Counted from the first letter of the stretch, positions 33,682 through 45,585 are shown. The stretch: DNA of 64,000 nt from Favolaschia claudopus (GCA_037176885.1 JAWWNJ010000167.1:62001-126000); one strand, 5' to 3'. Made by a program: numbers and translations. Notes: generated from the letters alone by a model not told the origin.

Positions 33682-36600
33682 ATGAGCAGCGAGGAAGAGG
33701 TTTTAGAGCAAGGGAAGGCTGCAGGTGCGTCGTGCTACAAAGCTCGCAAAAATACTCGCTCTAACTCTCAAAACAAACAGCCGCTGCTGCGCCTCCTCGC
33801 CCTCAACATCCCGAAGAACCGCTCCGCCAACTGCGACCTTACGCAAGCAATTCTCTTCCTCTGCAGCCGACTAATGCTCCACCAATGCGAGCTGCTCCTT
33901 CGCTCCATCAGACCGCTGTTGCGCAGTCTCTTCGACCCATCCAGCCCTCAGCTAACATTCGGGCTGACGCTGCGTCACCACAAGACCGTTCCATTGATTC
34001 CGAGTGGGATATGTACCCCGACGGCGAGTCGGCGACTTCGAGAATATCTATTCGCATGCGTTTGTGCAGAAGCACCGCAATCTTGCGGTCCATTGGGCCT
34101 GCACTACAAAGGGTGGTACTATGGGGGGAAGCGCTCAAGCTGATGACTGGAAGGAGGGCAAGATGACTCGCCGGGAGTGCCTCGGCGTCATACAGTGCGC
34201 CAACCCGAAATGCGAAATTCTGATTCGTCCGCAGACCCGCCGGAAGAAAATCACAGAACAGCTTTCACGCCGATGCCCGTGTGGTTCAGAGCTCGCGCAC
34301 CAGGACTGCGGGATTATTTCTATCCTCCACACATTTCGCGGCGGCGTTCATTATCGCAACGGCGGCTCCCATCTTCATGCGCGCCCGACTACGCGGCTCC
34401 ATCTGTCACAACAGGAGGAGCATGAATTGACCTCCGTTGTCGTGAATAATCCCAAAGCTGGGCCCGTAAAGCTCCTTGTCGGGCGTCCAGGAGTTGATGG
34501 ACCAGGCCCCTCGGTCGCAGACATATCACCAGTCCTCCTGAATGCAGACCGCATCCGATACGAGCGACGCAAAATCTTCACTGGGGCAAAGGGCCATGCC
34601 AGCAGCGATAATTTCCTTGCCGAGTTCAGTCATTTCGACAAATCCCACCCCGGTTTCATTGTCGACGCTTATTTTGGGGAGGTCACCGTAATTGTGATGC
34701 AAACTGCGTTCATGGCGGCAAGACTTGTCAAGCCGCTCATCGAGGACGAGGCAGTGAACGGGATCGTGTCGGATGCGGCGCATGGCGTGTGGCTGGAAAG
34801 AAAAGCTTTGCTCATCGTCAGTTCCATCTTCGAGCCGGAGCGACTGAAGTCGTGGCTGCCGGGACTCATGAGCTACTCGAATGGAGGCACGGCCGAACAT
34901 TACCGGATCCATTTCTTTAATCTTTTCAGGACGATGGCGGCGGAATGCGACTCTCGCGGGGTCGCTGTGACTGATAATTTGTTTGCGAACGTAATTTCTT
35001 GTATATTTATTTCAATATGAACCGTGCTAATTGATTAACAGGTCGTCGACTTCAGTCAGGCAGAGCGCAATGGCTTCATCTTTGCGTTTGTCGACTTCTG
35101 GCTCGAACGCGAACCAAATCAGCGGAGCATTGAGCAACTGTTGGATGTCGCACCGGCCTTGTTGAAAGGCTGCCTCCAGCATTTTCTCAACCAGATCACG
35201 CGCGTTAAAAAGATCAGCGGGGTTGTCGATCCGTCGAAGCAGGACATTTTCGAGAACTATGCGCGAAGGCTGCTGCGATGCAACTCTGTTGAGGAGTTCC
35301 ACGACCACGCCGAAAGGTTTATCAAGGCATTTCCACTCGCTAAGTCTTGGATACGCTGGTGGATGCTTCCCGCGCATGCCATCATGTTGTTCCCCAGCTT
35401 TCGCGAGATGAATGCAGAGCTTTGGGACTCAATTCCGGCGACGACCAACGCCGAAGAGGCCATGCACTGGAAGTTGTATGCAGCCATCGGAAAGCTGCTT
35501 GCTCTGATGCAGGGCTTGAAGTCGTTGTATTCCTTTGCTGTACACTACCAGAAACTCTATGATGCTGCAGGTCGTAAGTAACATTTCTTTTCTCTCAATA
35601 AGTTCTCCCAATTAATATTTCTTACGTCCACAGAGGGGGTGAAAATCTTTTACGGCGCAGATCCGCAGCACTGGAAGCGTGCAACGGAGCGATTCGGTTA
35701 CACCAAGTATTCACGCCACCACGCTCGATCCGGAAAGACGACAAACGACGGACGTCCCCCTGACACGGGGAAGGCGCTGATGTCGAAGCGCAAAGCCGCA
35801 GGACAGGTGGAGGTTTATGAGAAGTCGTACGCGTGGAAGGACAACTCTTGCTGGCTGGATTCCAGCCTCACTCTAATATCAACGGCGGCGGCTCCAAATT
35901 ACTCGGATTGCATGGCGCCGATGTTTCTGGAACTTCCGGAGGCGTCCCCTTTGCGCAAGCTTCTTCAAGTTGTTTATACCTGCATCGAGGGTGTACAGCT
36001 TGTTGGCCGCGAGCAGGGAGGGTGCAAGCTATTGAATGATCAACAGATTACCGTCGCCGCGGCGAGCCTGTGGATCCAGTGCACGAACGGGCGTGTTCAT
36101 TCTTTCGGATGACGTCTGTAAAACTCAGAACGTGCACCGGAAGCACCTCTGCCGATCACTGGCAATTGACGCTCGTTCAACAAAAGAGCGAATGTCAGTT
36201 GAGCGCCACTGTTCGCGAGAAGTATAGCGGAGACATTCGCAAGTGGCTCCAGGACCTTGTTCGCGTCGGTAAAGGACAATCGAGGCAGGAACTCAGCTGC
36301 TGGCAAACCTACGACGGCAATTCTTTATGTGACGGCCGGGCCTCGACACAGGAAGTGATTCTCAATATCCCTGTCGTTCTCGTCATCGAAATGGGTGATA
36401 CACAGACCTCCGCCTGGAACATTCCTGCGTCGATTGCTCCGTACGTCAACAATTCAGCAGCTTCTGCGGCAGGCGTCAAATACAAGATTGTGGGTCACGT
36501 TTACGCCGGAAACGGTCACTTCATCGCTCGTTATATCTCCTCCTCCACTTCCAAACCGCGCATTTTCGATTACGACGACCGAAAGCATGAAGGGCATGCA

Positions 36601-38554
36601 ATTCAACTACGCACTCGCAAACCCGACGGCTGGCTCACAGGATCATCACAATCAATAGATCTCCCTGAGGGCTATCAAATTTACGCCTTGGTCTATCGGC
36701 TGGAGGGTGGAGAAACGGCCCAGCACTTCTTCCGCAAACATCAGATCGCCCAAGCCCAGGCGCTCGGCTTGAGATTCGAATTCAACTCCCCAGACAACGG
36801 TATACCATTCGCCTGCAGCTTCCAACACCCCAACGCGGAGCGAGTTGCGGACGAAAATCGCTTCTGGCTCAAAGCGAACGTGAACAACGAATATCCATCA
36901 GCAGCAGTGACCAAGACCATCGATTACGTGTCTAACCGGCCGCGCTCGCCTAGAAAAGGAACCTGGCATGCACCGCTCGCCTTTGATCCTCCCGCCGCAT
37001 CCAAGTCTCGGGTCAAAAGAAAAACAAAATCGACCGCAGCTACACCGGACCCTCTGCCGCATTCAATATTTCCCCTTCCATCACCGAGATCGCCCGAGTC
37101 CGAGTCCGACGTTGAAATGCTTGATGTCGTGCACTCGCGACGCAATAGTACTGCGTCCACCAACTCTACAACACCGTGTCGCGTTTGGTGCTGTGTCTGC
37201 CATGAACACAAGCCCGATGGCGACGATAATTTGAAGGAGGTACAATGTGTCGAGTGCAGATATTGGTCGCATATGGAGTGCCTGCAAGACGACAGGTATA
37301 TTTCAATATTCTCGGTCGATTCACTACTTATGCTCCATACCAGGAATTTGCCCGACGATTTCGATTGGGCCAACGATGGGAACGATTTTGTTTGCGATAG
37401 ATGCGGCCTGTATGCGCTCTATACTTCCTCGATCTTTCCATTTACGCTGACTCCGAACACAGGTTCAAACCAAACGAAATTCTACTCGTGCCTTTGGTTC
37501 AAGAGGGCAATTGGCGCGCCTCCACGGTCCAATGGTATCCGGCCCAATTTGTTCAGCGTCATCGGGACCATGCAGATTTGGCTGACGAATTTGAACTACG
37601 GTGGGTGGAGTGTGTGAACGAAGCGCCGCAAAGACCACTCTTCTTGTCCCGATTATTTTGCGAAGGGGTTCTCGCTGTGTCGGAAAACGGGCAGATTCGC
37701 TCCAGCCAGGTATGTATCTCCTCAACCGATTTCAAGCCAACTCTAAAAGGCTATCGAAGCTCCCAAAGGTCCGTGTTCATCGAATGCTCGACCATGAATT
37801 CAAACACCATGAAAATCCGCATTTTTCGCACATATTCAACGCCGCCTTGCCCTCGGTTGCCCAACTTCTCGCGGAATTCAATGCGCAAAACCCCGTTGTC
37901 CGCCATTATATCGCATTCTCCAAGCGCAAACCAAAGAAATCGGAGGGGAAGGGAACGGGGAAGAGAATGAGCAAGACCGATTCCCTTACTGCGCACTTCT
38001 GGATGTGCAGTATTGGCCTGTTTCCGACGGCGGAGATGTCGGCCGTTCTTGAACCCATTCTTGAGCGGTTGTTGAGACGTCGTGAGCTCGAGGACGTCGC
38101 TTCTTTGGAGCGAAGTCGGCGAGTTTTTGGGGTGGGGTCGGCTCTTTTCCAGATCCTGGCAATTCAGGATGAACTGGGAGAGCAGTTAAACCTAAACGGC
38201 GACTTTCTTGACGACCTCCGACGCGGCCGTGTCGTTTCCTGTGGCCGCGAGGGGCAGGAAGTGATTCAGTTCATGATGTCAGCTGTTCTGGGAAGCATTC
38301 CTGGGGCTTCATCGACGGTGGAGAAACATGCAAAATTGGAGAGGCAGCTCACAATTTGGGTTGATGGTCAGCGTCCCCCATCTTATCGCCGTCTCGCTAA
38401 CTCGAGTTATGACCCGACGGATCCGATATTAATTGTGGCGAAGCGTACTGCCGAGGAGGAAGCGGAGGGCGACTCGGAGCGCATCAAGAAGGTGAAGGAG
38501 GACAAACCGCCTCCGAAGCCAAAGCCTCGTCGGCGAAGGAGGAACAGTCCTTAG
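33682..38554 (+). CDS. MULE transposase-like protein fused to a USP-like protease and a PHD finger
   Basis: Domains in order. A GCM/WRKY-type zinc finger: FENIYSHAFVQKHRNLAVHW, RRECLGVIQCANPKCEILIRP, CPCGSELAHQDC, HYRNGGSHLH. A transposase-like core: SDAAHGVWLERKALLIVSS, LPGLMSYSNGGTAEHYRIHF, FANVVDFSQAERNGFIFAF, SIPATTNAEEAMHWKLYAA. A C19 (USP)-like protease: Cys box DNSCWLDSSL, His box YAGNGHFIARYI, then FDYDDRKH. Then an Arg/Ser-rich linker, a PHD finger (CCVCHEH, VQCVECRYWSHMEC, FVCDRCG) and a basic tail. Introns include 34994-35041, about 35576-35631, 36070-36128, 37297-37343, 37412-37462 and 37711-37759. Upstream of FENIY the Pro/Ala-rich N-terminus (ending WDMYPDGE) is in another frame near 34025-34035, so this copy may be non-autonomous or the true start may differ. 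Acidic residues of the DDE triad were not assigned with certainty. Confidence 0.7.
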
Positions 38555-38849
38555 ACTTCATTTATATTATTCATATTAGTATAATTCCATTACTTTAAGT
38601 TCTTATTTTGAATCCTTTTTCTTTTGTGGATTTGAACTTCCTTATTTCAAGAGATCAAACAAATGTAGGAAGGAAATAAATACTAACCGTTCAGAGTGAC
38701 CTCAAACTAAGTACTGTACCCGAAGAAGTAAAACGAACAAATAACTTAATATTGCCGCTATTATTATTGCGGGACTCTACGTTGTACTCCCCGCAAAATA
38801 ATATAAACTAAGTCACTCTCAGTGATGTGGGGCTCCGCGTCAGTTTGTT

Positions 38850-39030
38850 GTACAATTGTGCGGCAGTATGAGAATTAGCCGCAAGACACAAGTTGAATGC
38901 GGCAGTTGAACCGTGACACTGCAGCAGTGTGACGAGGCTGCGGCAGTCTGCGGCAGTCCGTATGCGGCAGTCTGCGTCACAGCGGCAGTTTGCGTCAGTC
39001 ACAGCGGCGCCGCTGCGGCCATGCGGCACT
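38850..39030. repeat. Right subterminal CGGCAGT array of the MULE
   Basis: Eight or so GCGGCAGT motifs within 180 bp, again mostly on the plus strand, with GTGACACTGCAGCAGTGTGAC (a palindrome-like block) near 38910. Same motif as the left array but not its inverted complement. Confidence 0.6.
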
Positions 39031-39051
39031 TTACCCCTGCCCCAACTATCG

Positions 39052-39460
39052 TCACGACCTGAAGTGAGGAGGCGATGACACCGCTCCTGATTAACCAATG
39101 TTACCCGGGTCCGCCAAAACTGTCCAGGTGCCAAACAGCATTGTTTCTTAGTGCGAGATCCGGGCTAACTATGGCTCCCAAAAGCGGTCTCTGCGCAAAC
39201 CAAGAAGTCGCGCTTCCAACGACATAAATACTTTCTTCCCCTCCGCTGGATGGTTCTCATTGAAAGTTCTGGCTACTGGGCCCCGGGTATCTTGGAAATT
39301 CCGCGAACGGTATCGCTTCGTACACATCCGCGATCTTACGGTCTTTTCAATGCTGGAAGGTGGAGCCAAATCTGAGCTGTGTACGGGTCTAGAATAATTT
39401 AAAAGCTGACGCGCTGACGGGCGAACTCAACCAGGATTCAGAACCACATTCATTTCCGCC
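39052..39460. other. Promoter region of the aspartic protease gene
   Basis: Flank to the right of the MULE. An AT-rich stretch (AATAATTTAAAAG, near 39394) precedes the ATG at 39461 by about 60 nt. No other feature is seen. Confidence 0.35.
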
Positions 39461-40926
39461 ATGGCTGGTACCACCTCGTGTCTGACACTCTTCTTGATCC
39501 TCGCGGCAACAACTACGGCGCTATCCATTGGCAATCCTATACCCCACTCAAACAAACGAGTTTCGCTCATTTCCACAACGAAATATAAATTTGGGAACCG
39601 GCATCGACCGCAGCCTCAATCTAATTGGGTCAAGGGTCCTAGTAGCGAAAGGCTGCTCGATTTCTTCAATGGAACTGACCTTCAATGGTTCGGTAATATC
39701 TCAGGTACGTTCGTTAGTTCGAGCGCGAATTCTCCGAGTTGAAGTTTGTTCTTAGTTGGAACTCCGCCTCAGACGTTCACCGTCAGTAAGTATCAATACT
39801 TGAACTACCAAATGCTATGATTCCTGATCTCAAACGAACTATAGTTTTCGACACTGGTAGCTCCGCTCTCGAGATACCGGGTGAGTTTACTACTTTTCGT
39901 CCAACCCAAAAGCAAAACGAGTCCGGCCTCAGGTACTGCATGCGGCGCTGCGTGTATCAACCAACGCCAATTCAACGCATCCGCGTCCAGCACATTCGCC
40001 GACCAAAACAAGTCCACAACATTCACTTTCGGCACTGCATTCGGCGTCACGCCTCCTCCCGTCAACGGCACCTTCAACCTGACTGTCAATCTCATCACGG
40101 AAACTGTTTCCGTCGTGGGCTTGACCGCACACAAGCACGAGATGTTTTTGATTACGGACTCGAAGCCCATCCCTTTGGATGTTCCCTTTGACGGGATTAT
40201 GGGAATGAGTCCGGGATCGCCGTTTTTCCAGGCTGCGAAAGCACCGCGGTCGTTGTTTGGCATGCTATTCACTCCTCACGATAAAGGCGGGGAGGGAGAG
40301 CTCACTATGGGAGGCGTGGACAGAACAAAGTTCAAATCTCCTTTAGTTTTCTCTCCTGTAGTTGGGGGAGATGAATGGGTATTGCAGTCTCTGGGCGTTG
40401 CTGTCAATGGCAAGACCTCTAGCGTGCTCAATACTTCTTTTCCCGTTATCTTCGACACGGTATGTGACATTCCGGGGTATTTGGAACCTTCTCACTCATC
40501 AGATCTCAGGGCACATCTAATATGCTTTTCGCCAAAGATATCGCATTGGTATGTTACTGCGTGGCCCTTTGAATGTTTTCTTACTTTGAACTGCAGGAGA
40601 TTTATGATATGATCTCGCCCGACATCGTGCCCAACGAAGACGTGCCTGGGACATTTGGAATCGCCTGCGACCGCATCCCCTCGCTCCCGGCTGAGATTGA
40701 CATCACATTCCCCGGTACTTCAAGTCGTGCGCCATTCAACTTGACCCTTCCGAGCTCGGAGCTGAGCGTTGGACCGTTCGCTGACAAGCCGGATATCTGC
40801 CAGACACTGATCAATGTGCCGGATCAGCCTGGCTTGAATCTCGTGGGACTCAGTTTGTTCAAACACTATTATACTGCTTGGGATATGGATGCGTTGCAGA
40901 TTGGGTTCTCACCGAACGGGTTCTGA
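39461..40926 (+). CDS. Secreted aspartic protease, pepsin family (A1)
   Basis: The N-terminus is a signal peptide (MAGTTSCLTLFLILAATTTALS). It is followed by a propeptide-like stretch and the mature pepsin fold: VGTPPQTFTV, first active-site motif VFDTGSSALEIPG, FDGIMGMSPGS, LTMGGVD, second motif in VIFDT joined across an intron to GTSNMLFAKDIALEIYD. The C-terminus has VGLSLFKHYYTAWDMDALQI and ends FSPNGF. Introns lie at about 39706-39755, 39786-39842, 39880-39930, 40461-40508 and 40550-40597, all GT-AG and in phase. Both catalytic aspartates are present, unlike in the homologue at 14099-16260. It lacks a C-terminal membrane helix, so an extracellular acid endopeptidase is likely. Confidence 0.85.
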
Positions 40927-42960
40927 GTGGGATATCTGAGAAGTTCGCTTTAATTAACATTAATTTATACACGTACTTCTTCGCTGCGAACGGAGAATTG
41001 ATCATTCGTTTTAAATCGCTCAGAGCGGAATCAATATCGATGGCGTAGTGATTGAGCTGCATTTGAGAATCGCAGTATTGATCTGCAAATGAGACGAGAC
41101 GCGTGTTTTCCACTTGTTTATGGTTGTGGACGTGGTATGCCATGGTCACGTGTGCGTAGTTTTCCTTCTTCTCCCACACCCATGACGTCTGCGTCGGACC
41201 CCTCTCTTTGTCGCCCACTTGGTCCTTGCCTTACAGTACAGCACCCAATGTCGTTACCGGAGATCACGCAGGGTCGCCGTTGGCGCTGACAACAGACCAG
41301 CGCCACATCATGCGCCATGGCGCAAAATCTCAGCTTGAATTCGGTGGGGACTCGTTGGGTGCAGAGACTGAGTTGGAGATCCAAATAAACCTTACCCATC
41401 CAAAAGAGTCCCGTCTTACCATATGCTAAAAGCGAAGCCAGTCCGCCCATGTATCATCCCGACTCCAGCATTCTGATTCCCGGATTTTCATACCCGTCTC
41501 CGAGTCGATTCCAAAGCAATGCAATGCACACTAGCGGATCTTGCCCGAGTTTTTGAGCAAACCACAGAATCACACTGTCAATTTTGTATGTTTTCTCCGC
41601 CGAATTGCTAGCTCCATCTGACACCTCCTCCACTACCCAGTCGCAAAGGGGAAAGGAAAGAGAGAAACGCGAGGTAGTGGTAATTGCTTTGTCGCGACTC
41701 GATTATCCGGTTGACTCGGAGGTGTTGTTTTGCGGCCAATTGAACCCTTTCACTGACTTGTTCGGTCACAGAAAAAGGATTTGCCTCGGAGGTGTTGTTT
41801 TGCGGCCAATTGAACCCTTTTACTGACTTGTTCGGTCACAGAAAAAGGATTTGCCGGGCCAATAAGTAGCTCGTTACGGTCAAACGCGAGCTTCGCCGAA
41901 CCGCCACAAAGAGGGACGTTTTCATCGGAAAGTTGCAGCCAGTATACGGCGCACGCCTCTCGCTCACTGTATTTGGTATCTGGTCTCAATTTGGACGTGT
42001 TACCGAATGATACGGCTGCGTATTGCGACATTGGTGAGGGCTGCCATAATTGTGTTTTGGCAAGATAGTGGTGACGCTGAAATACCAACTCGAAAAAGCT
42101 TGCTTGCTCCGATGCATGCGCAGAACAGCCGCCTGCCAAGTACGCAAACGTCCCGCCTACGATGCTTTATGTCGATATCGCCATTATCTTCGACTTTGAC
42201 CGCCCGAAATCGGTAATGCTCATGTTGTCGTCGCGATGAACTGTATTATCAATCTATTACTATCATAGAGCGCAGCCTATTTCTTCCCCGATTGTAAGCG
42301 GGCTCGACACAAGTATGTGTGCTATGATTAGCAACGGACAAGCTCGACTTCATCATATTTGCATCGACGTTCAGTTGCTGTTCTCGCCATAGCTCAGCTA
42401 GCAATCCAAGGGCCGTGTCGCGTTGCTTTCTTCCAAGTATGATTTAACTTGTAAGGAGTATGCTTATTCGATTGATCGCAACACCGACCTCTGACAAGGC
42501 GCTCGCTCCTCCGCCCGGATCGGAGAATGAACTCAAAGCGCGGTCGGGAAATCCCAATCTGCGATTGTTGGAGATGTGGGCCACTATTTCCTGCTTTTGA
42601 TTGTCGATTTCACTCGTTTTTTTAGTCAGGATGGTTTCGCAGGCTTTCAATTTCTATGGTTCATTCAGCAAGATGGCTTTTTTTCCGTTCAACAGAGGCA
42701 TGATCTTCTGTTCAAGGCAACAACTCATGAAGGTGCGGCGTTTCGAACGCGGCTTCCGTTCGGGGTGGAGGACTGGAACAAGCTAATGATTTTTGTCTTG
42801 TCCATAAGGATTCGGACTACGCTAATCGGGCTTGTCTGAAGCAAACTGATCCAAGGAAAGCTTAGTCACCGCCTACACTTTTAAGCTCCGCTGTTCACAA
42901 GCTTTCTGAAATACCACCTCCTGTTCCCTCGGAGTAGCAGCCTACGCCTTCTCTCCCAGC
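40927..42960. other. Gene-poor region between protease and asparagine synthase genes
   Basis: I see no gene that I can support. Two minus-strand frames (about 41750-42139 and 42444-42650) have protein-like composition but no recognisable domain. A 70-bp tandem repeat lies at 41715-41854. Confidence 0.4.
41715..41854. repeat. 70-bp perfect-like tandem duplication
   Basis: Two consecutive units start CTCGGAGGTGTTGTTTTGCG at 41715 and 41785 and differ at one position (C at 41751 against T at 41821). This is a recent duplication. Confidence 0.85.
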
Positions 42961-42961
42961 C

Positions 42962-42967
42962 TATAAA
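42962..42967 (+). promoter_or_regulatory. TATA box of the asparagine synthase gene
   Basis: TATAAA lies 44 nt before the ATG at 43011, with a pyrimidine-rich stretch between. Confidence 0.6.
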
Positions 42968-43010
42968 GCCAACCCACTCTTCTCCCGCTCCGTATTCCAC
43001 TTCTCAGAAG

Positions 43011-45585
43011 ATGTGCGGCCTCACATGTGTCTTCCATCCGGACTCAGTCTCAAGGCAAACCTCCGCCGCCCTCACAAACGAGCTCGAGGTTTCACTCGAA
43101 GCCATAAAGCACCGCGGCCCCGATTCTCGTGGTATTTACGTCTCTCCCGACGTCCGTGTTGGTACGAATCCTGCCTGTCGCGCCTATATCGTCTTCTGAA
43201 CTTCCTTGTTCTTTCATTTTGGGGCTTGGCCATGTACGGTTGTCCATTATCGACCTTGCGACGGGTCAGCAGCCCTTGTCAGATGAAGACCAGTTGATCC
43301 ACTGTGTCGTGACTGGAGAGCTGTACGACCACGAGCGGATTCGTGCGGAATTGGAGAGCAAGGGACATGTTTTCAAGACCAAGTCGGACTCGGAACTTGT
43401 CGTGCAGTTGTCAGTCTCGGAATTCACTTTTCAAGCTTGATATTTATCTGATTTTTGTTCACCATTTCATTCTGATCAAAGGTATAAACGCGACGGAATC
43501 AACCTTTTGTTTCATCTGCGCGGAGAATTCGCGTTCGTGTTGTACGATGTCAGACGCCGGTTTCTGTTTGCGGCCAGGGACAGATTGGGGATCAAGCCGC
43601 TCTGTTACACGGTCTCGCAGGGGCGCATCTTGTTTGCGAGTGAGATCAAGGCATTCGTTGGATTTGGATGGAAGGCAGAGTGGGATATCGACAGCATAAT
43701 ACACAATGGAGAAGTGAGCGATGAACGGACTGTATTCAAGGGCGTCCAAAAGGTGTTGGTGCTTGCAGATCAAACTCGAATGTTTTCTTACCCTCGACGT
43801 TCCTAGCTGGCTGCGGGGCATTTCGCCCTGTGCAGTGCGTCTGGGTATATCCGAACTGAACGGTATGCTGTGACCTATACACATTGATTTGCTGTCCTCA
43901 TTCTTTGATTTTTCAGCTATTGGGATATGGCGTACCCTGCGGCAGATGCTCCTTTCACATCGACAGTTGAAACAGCTGTTTCTAACGTTCGAAGACTCAT
44001 GGTCGAATCTGTGCGCCTCCGACTTCGGTACGAGATTCTTCATCTACTCTTCGATAGGAATGAAAATCTGATTCTTATTCCGTTCCATAGATCCGATGTA
44101 CCTTTGGCGGTGTATTTGAGCGGTGGAATCGACAGTTCCGCCGTGGCAGGAATTGCAACGCATCTCCTGCGTCAAAGCGATCCGAATGCAAAGATCACCA
44201 CCTTCACATTGACTTATATAGGTAAAGCCAACGGTTCAGCGTTTCTCTGATCCCGCTGCTTACACTACTGGTAGAGGACGACAAAACTGATGAATCTCCT
44301 ATTGCGCTGCGTACAGCGGCACATCTCGGAGCGGATGCAAAACTTGTGGAGGCGACCGAATCAGCCTTGATCGGTGTATTCGAACAATCGGTCTATCACT
44401 CCGAGATGGTGAATGCGACTTTTCACGGTGCGGGAAAAATGCTGCTCTCTAAAGCAGTGAGAGACAACGGATTCAAAGTGCGCTCCCAATTCAATATTCT
44501 AATTCGATGCCTGCTCATGACTGAATTTTACTTGCCGTAGGTAGCGCTATCGGGAGAAGGCGCCGACGAGATTTTCGGCGGATATAGCTGGTTCCCATTG
44601 GACTATCTACGAAGACCTGATCCTGCGGCTGCTGCGCTCGGGATAGCTTTGCCGTCCGATTCCGAACGTCTTGCGATGCTCGAGGACCAGGAGCGTTCGG
44701 CTAGTGCCGGGGCTTTTTCCAGCGTCAATGTTGAGTAGCTGATTCGAGGCTCATAAAGATTAGCTCTCATCATGTTACGGCGACACTGATTCCGTTTTAT
44801 GGAGAGACGTTCAAGCCGGAGGTAGTTGAGGTTACGGGAGAGCCGGAGATCGCCAGGGCTATTGTGGAAGGGATTGATGCGCGCGTTCGCCAGAATAGTG
44901 TGTCTGGAACGTGGCATAGTTTGAATATTGCATTGGTATGTGTAGCGGCGTTTTTTATGATGTCGAGATTGCTTACTTGGATTTCTTTCATTGCATAGTA
45001 TATGACAGCCAAGACGTTCTTGGGAAGGATCATACTCAACCAAGTAGGCGATCGTGCAGATATGGCCAATGCAATCGAGAATCGTGTTTCCCATCTTGAT
45101 CATCACCTGGTAGAATATGTGAACACACTTCCTCCGTGCGTTCCCCTTTCTTTCATCATACTTTGAGCCTAATTTCAGACTACTTTGCACGCTACAGATC
45201 ACTGAAAATAATGCCTGTTCGGGGAGCGAAGCCCGGCACTTGGACATTCGATGAGAAATGGATTCTTCGTCAGGCCGTAAAACCCTTCGTGACGGATGAA
45301 ATCTATACTCGAAAGAAGGCTGCGTATAACCCACCTCCGAGGCCAACAGCTGTTCAGGGACTTGGTCCTTTGCAGACGCATCTTAGTCGCCGACTCACTA
45401 AAGAGAATGTCGAAAGAGTGGGATTCCTGCATTGGCCCTATATACGCAAGACACTGGATGATTATCTGGAACGGCCGAGTTTTTATGAGAGTGGGGCAAT
45501 AGATGAGAGGGCTAGGATCTTGCTCGGAGTGCTTAGTTTTATTGTGTTGCAGGAGAGGTTCGGGGTTCCGACGTTCAAATTTTGA
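43011..45585 (+). CDS. Asparagine synthase (glutamine-hydrolysing) type protein with a lost splice acceptor
   Basis: Class II glutamine amidotransferase fused to an asparagine synthase domain. MCG at the start supplies the nucleophilic Cys2. HRGPDSRGIYVS, GHVRLSIIDLATGQQPL and ARDRLGIKPL belong to the glutaminase half. AVYLSGGIDSSAVAGIA (the PPi-loop), DDKTDESPIALRT, LSGEGADEIFGGY and the C-terminal DEIYTRKKAAYNPPPRP belong to the synthase half. Reaction: aspartate + glutamine + ATP to asparagine + glutamate. About ten introns, most canonical. Intron 1 has its donor at 43162 but ends in GG at 43222 (TTTTGG) instead of AG, and no AG occurs before 43266. Either the gene is broken or it uses an unusual site. 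The enzyme could serve primary metabolism or a modified-peptide or metabolite pathway; nothing nearby decides. Confidence 0.85.

Larger units (their letters stand above)
29940..39042 (+). mobile_element. 9.1-kb Mutator-like (MULE-type) DNA transposon
   Basis: Both ends are flanked by the same 9 bp, CAACTATCG (29931-29939 and 39043-39051). A 9-bp target-site duplication is a hallmark of Mutator-like elements. The outermost 20 bp are imperfect inverted repeats: GGGCCTGGATATTTTGCCGC at the left against GGGCAGGGGTAAAGTGCCGC at the right (14 of 20 identical). Inside each end lie arrays of CGGCAGT-type motifs. The interior has two plus-strand genes with GCM/WRKY-type zinc fingers, the second with a transposase-like core. 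No other gene was found inside. The intact 9-bp repeat suggests an insertion that is not ancient, though the transposase gene shows one apparent frame break. Confidence 0.75.

Noticed and set aside
29931..39051. Interpretation as a KDZ or hAT element
   Set aside because: The flanking direct repeat is 9 bp rather than 8, and both genes carry GCM/WRKY-type zinc fingers as in MULEs.
41750..42139. 130-codon minus-strand frame
   Set aside because: Protein-like composition, but it includes the 70-bp tandem repeat and has no recognisable domain or neighbouring exons.
42444..42650. 69-codon minus-strand frame with a helical stretch
   Set aside because: No upstream exon and no known motif; could be a remnant but cannot be supported.
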